From Lunularia cruciata (taxonomy: Eukaryota > Streptophyta > Marchantiopsida > Lunulariales > Lunulariaceae), in contig OX419757.1 in the NCBI GenBank assembly GCA_948567375.1, positions 11,236,974-11,300,973 on the forward strand: a DNA stretch of 64,000 nt. Direction: 5' to 3'. The notes beneath the pieces were generated by a model that was given only the letters and a program-made list of their open reading frames with translations, did no database searches and was not told where the DNA came from. The stretch's first letter is position 1; each line of letters opens with the position of its first letter. Below, piece after piece: positions 37,476-47,499 of the stretch. Made by a program: the position numbers and the translations under genes.

Positions 37476-38154
37476 TGTGAGCCGGCCTGTCTCTCACTCA
37501 GGATAAACCTCTGATGGCTATTATGGTAGCGCACCATGGACTAAGAAGGCAAGGAACCCCAACTCCATCATACTCCTCCAAGGCTAACACTCCAAGACTC
37601 AAGACATTGCTCACTAGAGAACTCAATGAGAGAGAGATAGTTGCAAATGAAAGGATGATGAGTACCTCCTCACTCCTTGTTTATATACTTGTGAAATAGT
37701 TACGTACCAAAGTTACTAATTACCGTAGTAACTCAAGTTACTAGACTAAAAGTCAAGTAAAGTCAAAAAGTAGAAAGGAATATCCATTCACATGGGCATA
37801 TTCCCCTTATCTTGACCCAACCACTAAAGCAAGGATTCCTTCACATGGGCTATCCTTGGACTAAAGAAGAATCCAAAACAAAAAGGCTTGTGGGCCCAAG
37901 AGTTCTCAACTCTTTCCCCAAAGCCAAACACCTAGGAATAATACCAAGTCAACACACTAAAATCCAAAATAGTGGTGCTCATCTTTTCTACTTCCTCTAA
38001 AGTAAGGTCCCATCTATCTTAGCTATGACTAACTTTAGCTAACCATGACTAATATAGAACCATCCTTTATCTCTATATAAATAATATCTCTTAAGTACTT
38101 GTAATACCAAGCTAAATATCACAATACCACACACATGCACAAATGGGTGTTACA
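37476..38154 (-). repeat. 3' LTR of element B
   Basis: 679 bp, left copy on the plus strand. Contains a short open frame also found in the other LTR, so that frame is not a gene. Confidence 0.96.
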
Positions 38155-38168
38155 TTTACCCCCGGACT
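38155..38168 (-). promoter_or_regulatory. Polypurine tract of element B
   Basis: The minus strand reads AGTCCGGGGGTAAA directly before the 3' LTR start TGTAAC, the expected place for plus-strand priming. Confidence 0.65.
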
Positions 38169-38202
38169 AAGTTTTCACTTTGTCCTCAAAGTGAAGGTCT
38201 CT

Positions 38203-41200
38203 CTACCTTCTATGGTACATCTTCAACTTATCATGGTTAATCCTATCAAAGTGTCTTCCTCCCAACTCCTTGAGATCATAGGTGTAATTGCCCCACACCT
38301 TCTCTACTATGAAAGGTCCAAAGTACTTAGGCAAAAACTTCTTTTGCACTCTCTTGAATCGAATGGAATCAAACAACATTACCCAATCACCTTCTTTGAA
38401 AGGCTCCACCTTCTTCTTGCCTTGCCTCTTGTCATAGCTCTCCTTTTGTTTCCTTTGGGCTTGCTCCACTCGAACCATAGCAACTGCTCTTGCCTCTTCC
38501 AACTCCATGAGTTGATCCTTCCTTGACTTCCCTGCATCACTTCCTTGTGCTTTCTTCAATCTCCTATGAATGCTTTGGAAGGTAGGAAGATCAAAGTGAA
38601 TAGGTAAGGTAGACTCAATACCATACACAAATTGGAATGGAGAATATCCAGTGGAAGTCTTCATGGTTGTCCTATACTCCCACAAAACTGCATGAATCCT
38701 CTTGTCCCAATGATGTTTAGCCCCCTCCATTTCTGCATCTTTGGCCAACATCATGCACAAGGTCTGATTGGTTCTCTCTGCCAAGCCATTGGAATTGGGC
38801 TTATAGGATGTAGTTACTCTATGTGTGATAGAGAAATGTCGTAGCATGGCTGTAGTAATGCTTCCTGTAAACTCTCCTCCTCTATCAGAAACCAACTCCA
38901 AAGGGCATCCAAACCTAGTGATAATGTGTTCATAAAGAAATCTACCCACTTCATCTTCATTCTTGTCCCTCAATGGTCTAGCCTCAACCCACTTGGTAAG
39001 GTAATCAGTAACTACCACAATGTACCGATTGTTCCTTGGGGTTCTATTGAGAGGTCCTACAAAATCAATTCCCCACTTCTCAAAAGGTCCTAGCAATGGA
39101 ATTGATCTAAGTGGTGGAGTGGATGTAGACTTTCTAGCAAAAGCTTGACAAACATGACAAGTTTTGCAATAATCAAGACAATCCTTGAAAATCCCTCTCC
39201 AATGGTAACCTGCATCTAGAATCTTGAAAGCAGTCACCTTTCCTGCAAAGTGTCCTCCACATACTAAACCTTCATGAAACTCCTTTATGAGTAGGATAGA
39301 CTCTTCCTTACCCACTGCTCTTCGAAGTAGACCATCTGCTCCTTGGTGAAAAAGAATATCCTCCACCATTGTGTAAGGTCTAGATCTTGCTGCAAGGGCC
39401 TTCCTCTCCCTAGCATGCATCCCTTCTGGATAGTTACCTCTTGTCACAAAATCCACAATCTCCTTGTACTCCATTGGAATCTCTTGAGTGACTGAGATTG
39501 TCATGAGCTCCTCATCCGGGAAGGAATCATCTACTGGCTCATCTCCATCATGATCATAGGCTCTAGATAACAAATCAGCATTTGCATGTTTCTTTCCTGG
39601 CCTATCCTCAATTGTGTAGTCATACTCAGACAAGAGTATCATCCACCTTGCTAGTCTCCCTTCAACATTAGGCTTGTTGAAGATGTACTTCAAAGCCTTG
39701 TGATCCGTGACAATTGTGGCTTTCCCTCCAATCAAGTAGTGTCTAAACTTCTTGAGACCAAAGATCACTGCCAACCCTTCTCTCTCTGTGACAGAGTAGT
39801 TCTTCTCTGCTGAAACCATCTGCCTACTAGCATAAGCTATTGGATGATCATGCCCATCTTGGTCTAATTGACTAAGAGTGCATCCTATAGCTACATTAGA
39901 AGCATCAGTGTAGAGGATGAAAGGCTTACTCCAATCAGGTTTAGCAAGAATTGGAGCTACAACAAGGGATTGCTTGAGCTCCTCAAAAGCTTTGAGAGCC
40001 TCCTTGTCTTCCAAAATCACCATGTAATCTACACCCTTCTTCATATAGATGGTCAATGCATAAGCCTTGTTGGAAAATGAGAAGATGAACCTCCTATAGT
40101 ACCCAACCATTCCCAAGAATTGGCGTAACTTTGTCAAGCTTGAAGGGAATGGAAGGTCTGAGATTTTTCTCACCTTCTCAGGATCAACTGCTATTCCATC
40201 CTTGGAGATGATGTGCCCCAAAAGTAGACCTTCTTCACATCCAAAAATGCACTTCTCTGGGTTGAGTGATGCATTTGCCTCATCCAAGCGTTGCAAGACT
40301 TTGATTAGGTGCTCAAAGTGCTCCTCCTTGCTCCCATAGACACAAAAGTCATCAATGAAATCTCTCACAAATTTCCCAATGAAAGGTTCAAATACCTTGT
40401 TCATGAACCGTTGGAATGTGGCTGGAGCATTGCAAAGCCCAAAAGGCATGACCTTGAAAGCGTAAGTTCCCCAAGGTGTGGTGAATGTGGTGAGTTGTTG
40501 ATGCTCTGGTGCAATCTTTATTTGGTTATATCCACTATAACCATCTCCAAAACTGTACCTCTCATGACCTGCAACCTCCTCCAAGATCTCATCAATGAAT
40601 GGCAATGGGTAGTAGTCCTTCTTGGTAACAGCATTAAGCTTCTTGTAATCCACACATACCCGAAGCTTGCCATTCTTTTTCTTCACAATGACAATTGGAG
40701 ACACCCATTCTGAATTCTCCACCTCAAAGATAAATCCAGCCTCCTTGAGCTTATCAATCTCCTCCTTCACAACCAAAGATATTGGTGGGCTAATGCGACG
40801 TTGCTTTTGGCGGATTGGTCTTGCATGTGACTCCACCTCTATCTTGTGCTCCTCCAAGGTGACTTCCTTCAAATCCTTGTAACTAAAAGCAAACACATGG
40901 ATGAACTTGCGGAAAATCTCCTCAAATCTCACCTTCTCCTCCTTGGTAACATTTGGGCCATACTTGAGGGTAGATAACCTTCTCTCTACCTCCTCAAGTG
41001 TCAATGGTGATTTATCTGGGTCCTTCAAAACCTCTGGCTTAGGTGCAAAATCCATAGCACACAAGGGATACACATCTGAATCAGATTCAGATTCATCTTC
41101 CTCCGTGGAAGTCTCCTCTTCCATGCTTGTGTCCACACCTGAAGCTCCTTCTTCAGAATCTGATTCACAATAATTAGAAGATGGGGTATCTGAATGTGAA

Positions 41201-43029
41201 GTGTTGGTGGTGTTAGTCACAGGGACAGTGACTCTATGGTTTGATGGCCCAATCCTCAAGTACCCTTTGTGCCATCGATCAGTTGTGCGTGCTGCTCTCA
41301 ACCATGGCCTCCCAAGAAGTAAGTCATAGCTTGAATCCTTCAAGACTTGGAAAGTCATGAGATTTTGAACTCCCATAACTGAAACTACCACCTTATCCAT
41401 CACCCCTACTGGTCGAACTTGTTGCTTGTTTGCCATGCTCACCACAAATGTTGAAGGTCTTGAGGGTATCATACCCAACTTCTTCATCAACCTTTCTGAC
41501 ATGGCATTCACTGCTGATCCTCCATCAACCAATGCATCCTTGATGTTGTGACCATTCACTCTCACATCAATCTTGGAGGCATATTCACAAGCCTCCCATG
41601 GTGCTGGCTTGGCATCCACCACCCCCATTGATACTGGAACTTTTGCCTTCTTCTTCTTTTTGCTCCTTGTAGAACTCAAACCACCTCTAAGCTCCTTTCT
41701 CAAGGTAGGGTTCAAAGCAATTAATTGGCCCACTGTGATGTTAGCCTTGTGACTACCAACATCCTCCAACACATTGTAGTTCCATTGTTGCTTTGAGATC
41801 AAGAAGTCCTCCATCCCCAACTTCTTCCTTGGAGTCTTTGTTGTTGATGGTGTTGAGGTGCGAGTGCTCCTAGTAGACATAGGAGTATCCTTGCTTGAAG
41901 TAAATCCTTGAGAAGAGTGAACATCCTCTGCAAAACGAGCTCTCTTCTTCTCTTGTGCCAAAAGCTCCAAATTAAGACCCTTGGAGTTTGAGCACTCTCC
42001 CTTCTCATACTTGCTCTCAACCACATCTATGGATGCTATCCCCTTACCTTTGTTGGGATTAGGAGCCACTTGGGTTTCACTACCTCCCTCTTTCCCTCTA
42101 TTGGCTCCCTCATAACCCCTTCCTCCATGGTAAGTGGAATTTGGGCAATTCCTTTGGATATGGCCTCTTCCTCCACAACCAAAACAATTTCTATCATTGA
42201 AATTGTTGGCTGGTTGGCCTCCTCTATATGGATAGTTTCCATAACTCCTAGGTCCTCTCCCTACATTCTGATCCACCTCTCTCTTCTCCCATAGTTGCAC
42301 CACATTGATCTTGAGATCCGCAAGTTGTTCTGTGATGGTTTGGAGTGGATCTTTTGGTGGAGGTGCAAGAATTGGAGCAACTACTACTTGTGGTGCAACC
42401 CTTGTCACCAAAGTATCAGAAGTTCCACCATACTTGTAGCCTTGAGGAGGATGCACAACCTCCTTCACCACCAAATCACTCTCATCCCCTTCCAAACTCT
42501 CCTCCATACGAATTGCGATCTTGATAGCTTCAACCTTGGAAGAAGGTTTCTCATATCTCACCTTGCTTCTAATTTGTGGTCTCAATCCTCCCACAAAATT
42601 CTTGGTGAGCATGGCCCCTATGCCAATCATTGTAGTCTCCACATCATCCCCACCCTTCCTCAACACTATGCGAAATCTGGACTCCAACTTTTCCACTCTT
42701 TCCACATAGACCCTCACTTTCTCTCCATCTCCTTGCTTGAGAAATGTAACCTCACTCATCAATCTCTCATAACTCTCATCAGGAAGAAAGTTCTCAATGA
42801 GTGCTGAAGTCAAAGTCTCCCAAGACTCCTCTTCCCCCTCTCTCCTCTCTCTCTTTTGGTATTCTGACTCATACCATGTAAGTGCTGCATCCTCAAAGAA
42901 ATCTGGTAATAATGAGGCCCACTCATTCTTCCTCCTCTCATTGTTTCCTATGCAAGCTCTCTTGAAGTCTCTCACAAAGGCCTCCACATCTTCTCCATCC
43001 TTGCCAAAGAAAACCGGAAGTTTCCCCAT
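38203..43029 (-). CDS. Element B gag-pol polyprotein, intact
   Basis: Single 1608-residue frame from an ATG at 43029. Gag with a retrotransposon capsid fold region (about 1-190); one CCHC zinc knuckle, CFGCGGRGHIQRNC (282-295); protease with ALVDGGSAVNAM (Asp 502; D-G-G instead of D-S/T-G) and LLLGRPWL (571-578); reverse transcriptase with FIDD (891-894); RNase H with YTDASN (Asp 1042) and VTDHKAL; integrase with H1252, H1260, C1291, C1294 and a catalytic triad D1322, D1382, E1418 (spacing 59 and 35). The C terminus is an SH3-like module with no chromodomain. All catalytic residues are present. Gag and pol share one frame with no frameshift, so Gag excess must be produced another way. Confidence 0.95.
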   Translation of the reverse strand: MGKLPVFFGKDGEDVEAFVRDFKRACIGNNERRKNEWASLLPDFFEDAALTWYESEYQKRERREGEEESWETLTSALIENFLPDESYERLMSEVTFLKQGDGEKVRVYVERVEKLESRFRIVLRKGGDDVETTMIGIGAMLTKNFVGGLRPQIRSKVRYEKPSSKVEAIKIAIRMEESLEGDESDLVVKEVVHPPQGYKYGGTSDTLVTRVAPQVVVAPILAPPPKDPLQTITEQLADLKINVVQLWEKREVDQNVGRGPRSYGNYPYRGGQPANNFNDRNCFGCGGRGHIQRNCPNSTYHGGRGYEGANRGKEGGSETQVAPNPNKGKGIASIDVVESKYEKGECSNSKGLNLELLAQEKKRARFAEDVHSSQGFTSSKDTPMSTRSTRTSTPSTTKTPRKKLGMEDFLISKQQWNYNVLEDVGSHKANITVGQLIALNPTLRKELRGGLSSTRSKKKKKAKVPVSMGVVDAKPAPWEACEYASKIDVRVNGHNIKDALVDGGSAVNAMSERLMKKLGMIPSRPSTFVVSMANKQQVRPVGVMDKVVVSVMGVQNLMTFQVLKDSSYDLLLGRPWLRAARTTDRWHKGYLRIGPSNHRVTVPVTNTTNTSHSDTPSSNYCESDSEEGASGVDTSMEEETSTEEDESESDSDVYPLCAMDFAPKPEVLKDPDKSPLTLEEVERRLSTLKYGPNVTKEEKVRFEEIFRKFIHVFAFSYKDLKEVTLEEHKIEVESHARPIRQKQRRISPPISLVVKEEIDKLKEAGFIFEVENSEWVSPIVIVKKKNGKLRVCVDYKKLNAVTKKDYYPLPFIDEILEEVAGHERYSFGDGYSGYNQIKIAPEHQQLTTFTTPWGTYAFKVMPFGLCNAPATFQRFMNKVFEPFIGKFVRDFIDDFCVYGSKEEHFEHLIKVLQRLDEANASLNPEKCIFGCEEGLLLGHIISKDGIAVDPEKVRKISDLPFPSSLTKLRQFLGMVGYYRRFIFSFSNKAYALTIYMKKGVDYMVILEDKEALKAFEELKQSLVVAPILAKPDWSKPFILYTDASNVAIGCTLSQLDQDGHDHPIAYASRQMVSAEKNYSVTEREGLAVIFGLKKFRHYLIGGKATIVTDHKALKYIFNKPNVEGRLARWMILLSEYDYTIEDRPGKKHANADLLSRAYDHDGDEPVDDSFPDEELMTISVTQEIPMEYKEIVDFVTRGNYPEGMHARERKALAARSRPYTMVEDILFHQGADGLLRRAVGKEESILLIKEFHEGLVCGGHFAGKVTAFKILDAGYHWRGIFKDCLDYCKTCHVCQAFARKSTSTPPLRSIPLLGPFEKWGIDFVGPLNRTPRNNRYIVVVTDYLTKWVEARPLRDKNEDEVGRFLYEHIITRFGCPLELVSDRGGEFTGSITTAMLRHFSITHRVTTSYKPNSNGLAERTNQTLCMMLAKDAEMEGAKHHWDKRIHAVLWEYRTTMKTSTGYSPFQFVYGIESTLPIHFDLPTFQSIHRRLKKAQGSDAGKSRKDQLMELEEARAVAMVRVEQAQRKQKESYDKRQGKKKVEPFKEGDWVMLFDSIRFKRVQKKFLPKYFGPFIVEKVWGNYTYDLKELGGRHFDRINHDKLKMYHRR

Positions 43030-43300
43030 CTTAACCCCTCACTATCTTTCTTTTCTCTTAATTTTTTTTTTCTCTTTTCTTTTCTCTCACTCTATTACTA
43101 ATAGAGTATATACATGACTAACACCATCTGAGAATAATCCACTCTAGGGAACACAAAAGGTTCAGGTTGCTCCAAGATTTCTATAGCAACATCAAATCCT
43201 AGAGTGCATATTAATCTAACTCTCATGGATAGTTTATCCATAAGTTGAAAGATTATCTCCATCACTAATCTTGAGAACTAGCTGATGAAGGTGGTAGTAT

Positions 43301-43762
43301 TTATGTAGCTGTACTAAGACTCTCTCCAAGATCCTTCACCAAAGTTTCCAAAAGTGCTTTTACTCCACTACACTCATGTCCTTTTGGAAGTCCTTCAACT
43401 CCACAAACCTCACACAACTCCTTGGTCTTAGATCTTCTCCCTCCCAATCTTGGTGAAGAAGGTCCAACATGCAAACCCAAGTCAAGTAAGCCTCTCCTTT
43501 CCCTCAATCTCTTGCTCTCAAAGGTTAATGGACATGAACTTGCCTTATGTCCCTTCTCTCCACATAGAAAGCACTTAGACTCACTCTTTCCTCCAAGTGG
43601 TGTAGGTTTTTGGATCCTCTCAACACTCTCTTCAAATTCTATTGTAAACTCTCTTTTCCTCAAATCCACCCCTACAATCACCTGAAACCCTTGGGGAACC
43701 TTGCATAATCTCAATTTCCACTCTTGATGACCCTCCATGTTCCCAAAGATGAATCTAAACAC
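43301..43762 (-). CDS. Element B upstream ORF with zinc-binding motifs
   Basis: 153-residue frame between the 5' LTR and gag-pol, same strand. A perfect zinc knuckle C-x2-C-x4-H-x4-C lies at 64-77 (CFLCGEKGHKASSC) and a second cluster C-x2-C-x8-H-x-C at 117-131. The N-terminal 50 residues look like a small beta-rich fold. Further upstream frames (43711-43899, 44124-44357) overlap it and also look coding, so the true product may be longer, joined by splicing or a frameshift. I do not recognise the family. An extra Gag-like or nucleic-acid-binding protein is the simplest reading. Confidence 0.5.
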   Translation of the reverse strand: MFRFIFGNMEGHQEWKLRLCKVPQGFQVIVGVDLRKREFTIEFEESVERIQKPTPLGGKSESKCFLCGEKGHKASSCPLTFESKRLRERRGLLDLGLHVGPSSPRLGGRRSKTKELCEVCGVEGLPKGHECSGVKALLETLVKDLGESLSTAT

Positions 43763-44577
43763 TCAAACATGCTTTTTGTTGATCTCAAACTTCTCATGCA
43801 TGAGATCTCCACTCTGCAGAATTGACCCTTCCTCACAATGTCACTCAAATCTCCCAACGAATATGTCACAGTCCTCTGAAATTTTCCACACCTGATCACA
43901 ACTCTAGGGCATCCCTCCCTGCAAAATTTTAGATCTTTTCATTGAGCCATTTGGCCTAGACACGTTTCTATTCAGCACCCATATTTCAGATTTGGTCTGA
44001 AAACCACCCCCCTCACTTCAAAAACTCATAACGCACTGCGAAAAAATGATCTCTCTCTAATTTTTGTGGCACCAGGTAGGATACAATGCACTGAATTTTC
44101 TTGGAAATTTTCAGGACAATTCACTAAAAATTGAAGAAATGGCAGACTCTGTACAATTTTCCAGAGAGCATGCAGTTGCGGGAGCACTTTACCCTATCAA
44201 CTTTCAAAAATTCTAGCCCAGTGCGCATAGAAGCTCTCTCAATAATTTCAAGTGTGCTAACTGAAAGATAACCCAAGCTATCATGTGTAGAAATCTCAAG
44301 TCCAGATCTCAAACTTGAGATTTTGCCCAAAATCACCTTAATCCCCAAAATCTGCAATCCACCTCACACAATCTCTCCAATTCCTCTCATGTGTACAAGA
44401 TGTACAAAATCACCTCAAAGACATCATAATGAACTACAGGGTATACAAATGGATCTTGGTTCTCTAACATAAGTTCAGCCCTCTCCTCTCCTAATGTTCT
44501 CTCCAAGTGAGCTCTCATAGCCTCCTTCTGCCTAATGTAGAATTGGACGCGGAACATTATCTTGCCTTCTAGAGAGG
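43763..44577 (-). other. Element B leader
   Basis: Region between the primer-binding site and the upstream ORF. Several short minus-strand frames are open, including one reading from the LTR edge through EKIMFR-like sequence to 44387. No domain recognised. Confidence 0.4.
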
Positions 44578-44598
44578 TCCCGGCAACGGAACCAAAAA
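44578..44598 (-). promoter_or_regulatory. Primer-binding site of element B
   Basis: Directly after the 5' LTR the minus strand reads TTTTTGGTTCCGTTGCCGGG, resembling the TTTGGCGCCGTTGCCGGGGA-type sites used by several plant Ty3/gypsy groups. The matching tRNA is not assigned here. Confidence 0.6.
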
Positions 44599-45277
44599 TG
44601 TGAGCCGGCCTGTCTCTCACTCAGGATAAACCTCTGATGGCTATTATGGTAGCGCACCATGGACTAAGAAGGCAAGGAACCCCAACTCCATCATACTCCT
44701 CCAAGGCTAACACTCCAAGACTCAAGACATTGCTCACTAGAGAACTCAATGAGAGAGAGATAGTTGCAAATGAAAGGATGATGAGTACCTCCTCACTCCT
44801 TGTTTATATACTTGTGAAATAGTTACGTACCAAAGTTACTAATTACCGTAGTAACTCAAGTTACTAGACTAAAAGTCAAGTAAAGTCAAAAAGTAGAAAG
44901 GAATATCCATTCACATGGGCATATTCCCCTTATCTTGACCCAACCACTAAAGCAAGGATTCCTTCACATGGGCTATCCTTGGACTAAAGAAGAATCCAAA
45001 ACAAAAAGGCTTGCGGGCCCAAGAGTTCTCAACTCTTTCCCCAAAGCCAAACACCTAGGAATAATACCAAGTCAACACACTAAAATCCAAAATAGTGGTG
45101 CTCATCTTTTCTACTTCCTCTAAAGTAAGGTCCCATCTATCTTAGCTATGACTAACTTTAGCTAACCATGACTAATATAGAACCATCCTTTATCTCTATA
45201 TAAATAATATCTCTTAAGTACTTGTAATACCAAGCTAAATATCACAATACCACACACATGCACAAATGGGTGTTACA
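44599..45277 (-). repeat. 5' LTR of element B
   Basis: 679 bp, right copy on the plus strand, essentially identical to 37476-38154. Acts as promoter for the minus-strand transcript. Confidence 0.96.
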
Positions 45278-45281
45278 GGAC

Positions 45282-46650
45282 TGACAAGCTGAGGAGCTTG
45301 CTGGAGTTCCAGCGGAAGGCTGGAGAGAGCCTACGCGAGGCATACACTCGCATGAGGCGGCTGATCAGTTTCACTCAGGGAGTTACTGAGGCCCAGGCAG
45401 TCCAGTTTTGGTATGGGATATTGGACAGGGAGTTGCGACGTAGAGTTCTTGATGCTACGTTGTTGCAAGCTACTTCACCCACTTTGGCAGTAGTCTTTGG
45501 TTTGGCTGAGCGTATTGAGCTCAACATGGTGGAGGAGAGAGTGGTGACAGCTGGATTTGGTAGAGAGACCTCATCCACGGTTGTGACTTCTTCTAGAGTG
45601 CAGCAGAGTGCACCACGCCCAGTTGGTTTTCGAGGACAGGGTGGACAGCCCAGATCCTATGGAGCGAGTGGAGGGCCTAGTGGAGTTAGACCCTTACCCT
45701 CATTTTTGGGTCAATAGCAGCCAGTGAGTGGTGGTGTTGCTTGTTGGACTTGTGGTGGACCTCACCATAGGAGAGAGTGTACTCAGGGCAGCGGACCTGA
45801 TACCTCTGGTGCATCACAGCTAGTACAGAGGCAGTGTGAGCACTGCCATAGATTTGGTCATACTAGTGACCGGTGTTTTGACCTACACCCGGAGTTACGG
45901 AGTGGTAGGGCTGCTATGGCAGGTAGTAGAGGAGCTCCAATTCATGGAGGACGAGGTGGTAGAGGTGGTGGTAGAGGATCTACACCTAGTAGGGGTGCAG
46001 TACCTGCCCTTACTTCTGACACAGCTATGGCTACTCGGATTGAGCAGTTGGAGCAGAGATTGGCTAGTATGGCTATTGCTCATAGGAGATCAGATTCGGG
46101 TGCTGAGGCTTCCACCTCATATGCTGGTGATAGAGATGCTTTGGACTTCATGTGCGGAGCAGCACAGGTGGATGCATCTGCAGCAGTGACTAGGAGTGCA
46201 GTACGTGCTCCAGAGCCTAGAGGAGCATCAGTGGAGTTGGACCCACAGAGAGGAGAGGTTGGGAGACAGGTCAGACTTCCCCAGTCTTTCACGCTATCTG
46301 AGGCATTGCAGACGACATCCATGGTTCCTAGACGTCCCAGTGCAAGTGTAGTAGGTGGTGATGGAGTACCTGATGGAGTACCTGCTAGTCAGCCACCTGC
46401 TACTACACAGACTGAGTCTAGCATGATGTTGGGGGCGGCTCAGCTGATTATGCGGCATCCTTTATTTTCAACCAGTGACATGTTTACATTGGGAGTTGAC
46501 CCAGCCCCAGTGTTCCGGTTGGCTGCCACGTTGTGTGAGAGTAGGGATGGTGCAGTTCCTACTACTAGAGCAGAGGTGGTTGGTAGTAGAGCTGACTTGG
46601 TTGAGGAGCATGGGATCCGTTCAGCGACCAGTGGTTTATGGCAGGCAGCA
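45282..46650 (+). pseudogene. Element A gag, right part, with two zinc knuckles
   Basis: Continues the gag begun at 36904-37475. A capsid-type helical segment (AYTRMRRLISFTQGVTE, then QFWYGILDRELRR) is followed by a Gly/Arg-rich linker and two CCHC knuckles: CWTCGGPHHRREC at 45742-45780 and CEHCHRFGHTSDRC at 45835-45876. Next come an RGG-like patch and a short coiled coil (RIEQLEQRLASMAIAH). Double knuckles bind genomic RNA in Ty3/gypsy Gag. The TAG at 45715 lies just before the first knuckle. Confidence 0.85.
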
Positions 46651-46699
46651 GCGGCTAGACTGGAGGAGTTGCCAGCTAGACCGGCCTTTGAGAGAGCGC

Positions 46700-47150
46700 G
46701 GTTTACACCTGGTGTTGTCCTATTGGATAACCAAAGGGGGATCTTTCGTTTGGTGGGACCTTCAGGGAAGGTCTATACACCACAGAGAGTCTTGTTAGAC
46801 TCTGGTGCGCAGCCTCTTATGTTGGGGAAGGCTGCCGTTGTTGGTCTGGAGTTACGGAAGACCGATGTGGAGAGGTGTCCATTTCAGATCCAGACATCTC
46901 TAGGTGGTGGTTCGACACAGTACATCACACGTGAGGAGCTTGTTGTCCAGGTTCAGCCTGGTCATCCGACTGATAGCTCGGTGGTGAGAGCTCAAGCTAT
47001 TGCGACGATAGCTGAGTCCTATGATGTGCTAGTTGGGAGAGCAGTGTTATACTCTATGGGTTTCAGTATTGACTATTGGGAGGAGACAGCCTCTTATAGA
47101 CCTGGTTGGCAGTCTGGTGAGGGACGAGTATGTCGCCTACCAGTACGTTT
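46700..47150 (+). pseudogene. Element A retropepsin-like protease
   Basis: Active-site motif VLLDSGAQPLML with the catalytic Asp codon at 46798-46800 (D-S-G). The second hallmark follows about 80 residues later as YDVLVGRAVLYSMGFSIDYW, equivalent to the ILG turn of retropepsins. Cleaves the polyprotein in active relatives. This part has no stop in the present copy. Confidence 0.85.
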
Positions 47151-47499
47151 CAGTAGTGGCAGTCTTGGCTCACTACAGTCCGGGACCATGGCAGCATCAG
47201 TTTTAGCTTTCAGCGGTGCAGTTACTTGGCCTAGTGACTTGTTGGAGGGGAACGCCCATGCAGAGGATACTCCAGTACCAGAGGAGATCACTCGGCTATG
47301 GAGTACGAGTGGGATTGTTCCATCCACCTTGGATGTTCCATTGTGGAGTTCAGAGGAGGCATTGTAGCAGCATGCAGATCAGTTGGTGCAGCAGGCTTGG
47401 AGTGGAGCCTTCGTACCATCAGGGGATGAGTGTGAGGATGAGCCTCCAGAGGCGATTGCTTTGACACCTCTGGATACCACACTCATTGCTTGGCAGTAT

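Larger units (their letters stand above)
37476..45277 (-). mobile_element. Element B: young Ty3/gypsy retrotransposon inside element A gag
   Basis: 7802-bp minus-strand insertion with 679-bp LTRs at both ends (37476-38154 and 44599-45277). LTRs run TGTAAC...CACA on the minus strand. The flanks repeat GGAC (37472-37475 and 45278-45281); a 5-bp GGACT duplication with one lost T is also possible. The LTRs differ at only one position that I noticed (T at 37891, C at 45014), so insertion is recent. The primer-binding site, polypurine tract and full gag-pol are present and intact. Confidence 0.96.

Noticed and set aside
37514-38000. Short plus-strand frames at 37514-37699 and 37812-38000, repeated at 44637 and 44935
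   Set aside because: They are duplicated because they lie in the two LTRs of element B, antisense to it.
38203-43029. Element B as a caulimovirus-type endogenous pararetrovirus
   Set aside because: It has LTRs, an integrase with a full D,D,E triad and a target duplication, and no movement protein.
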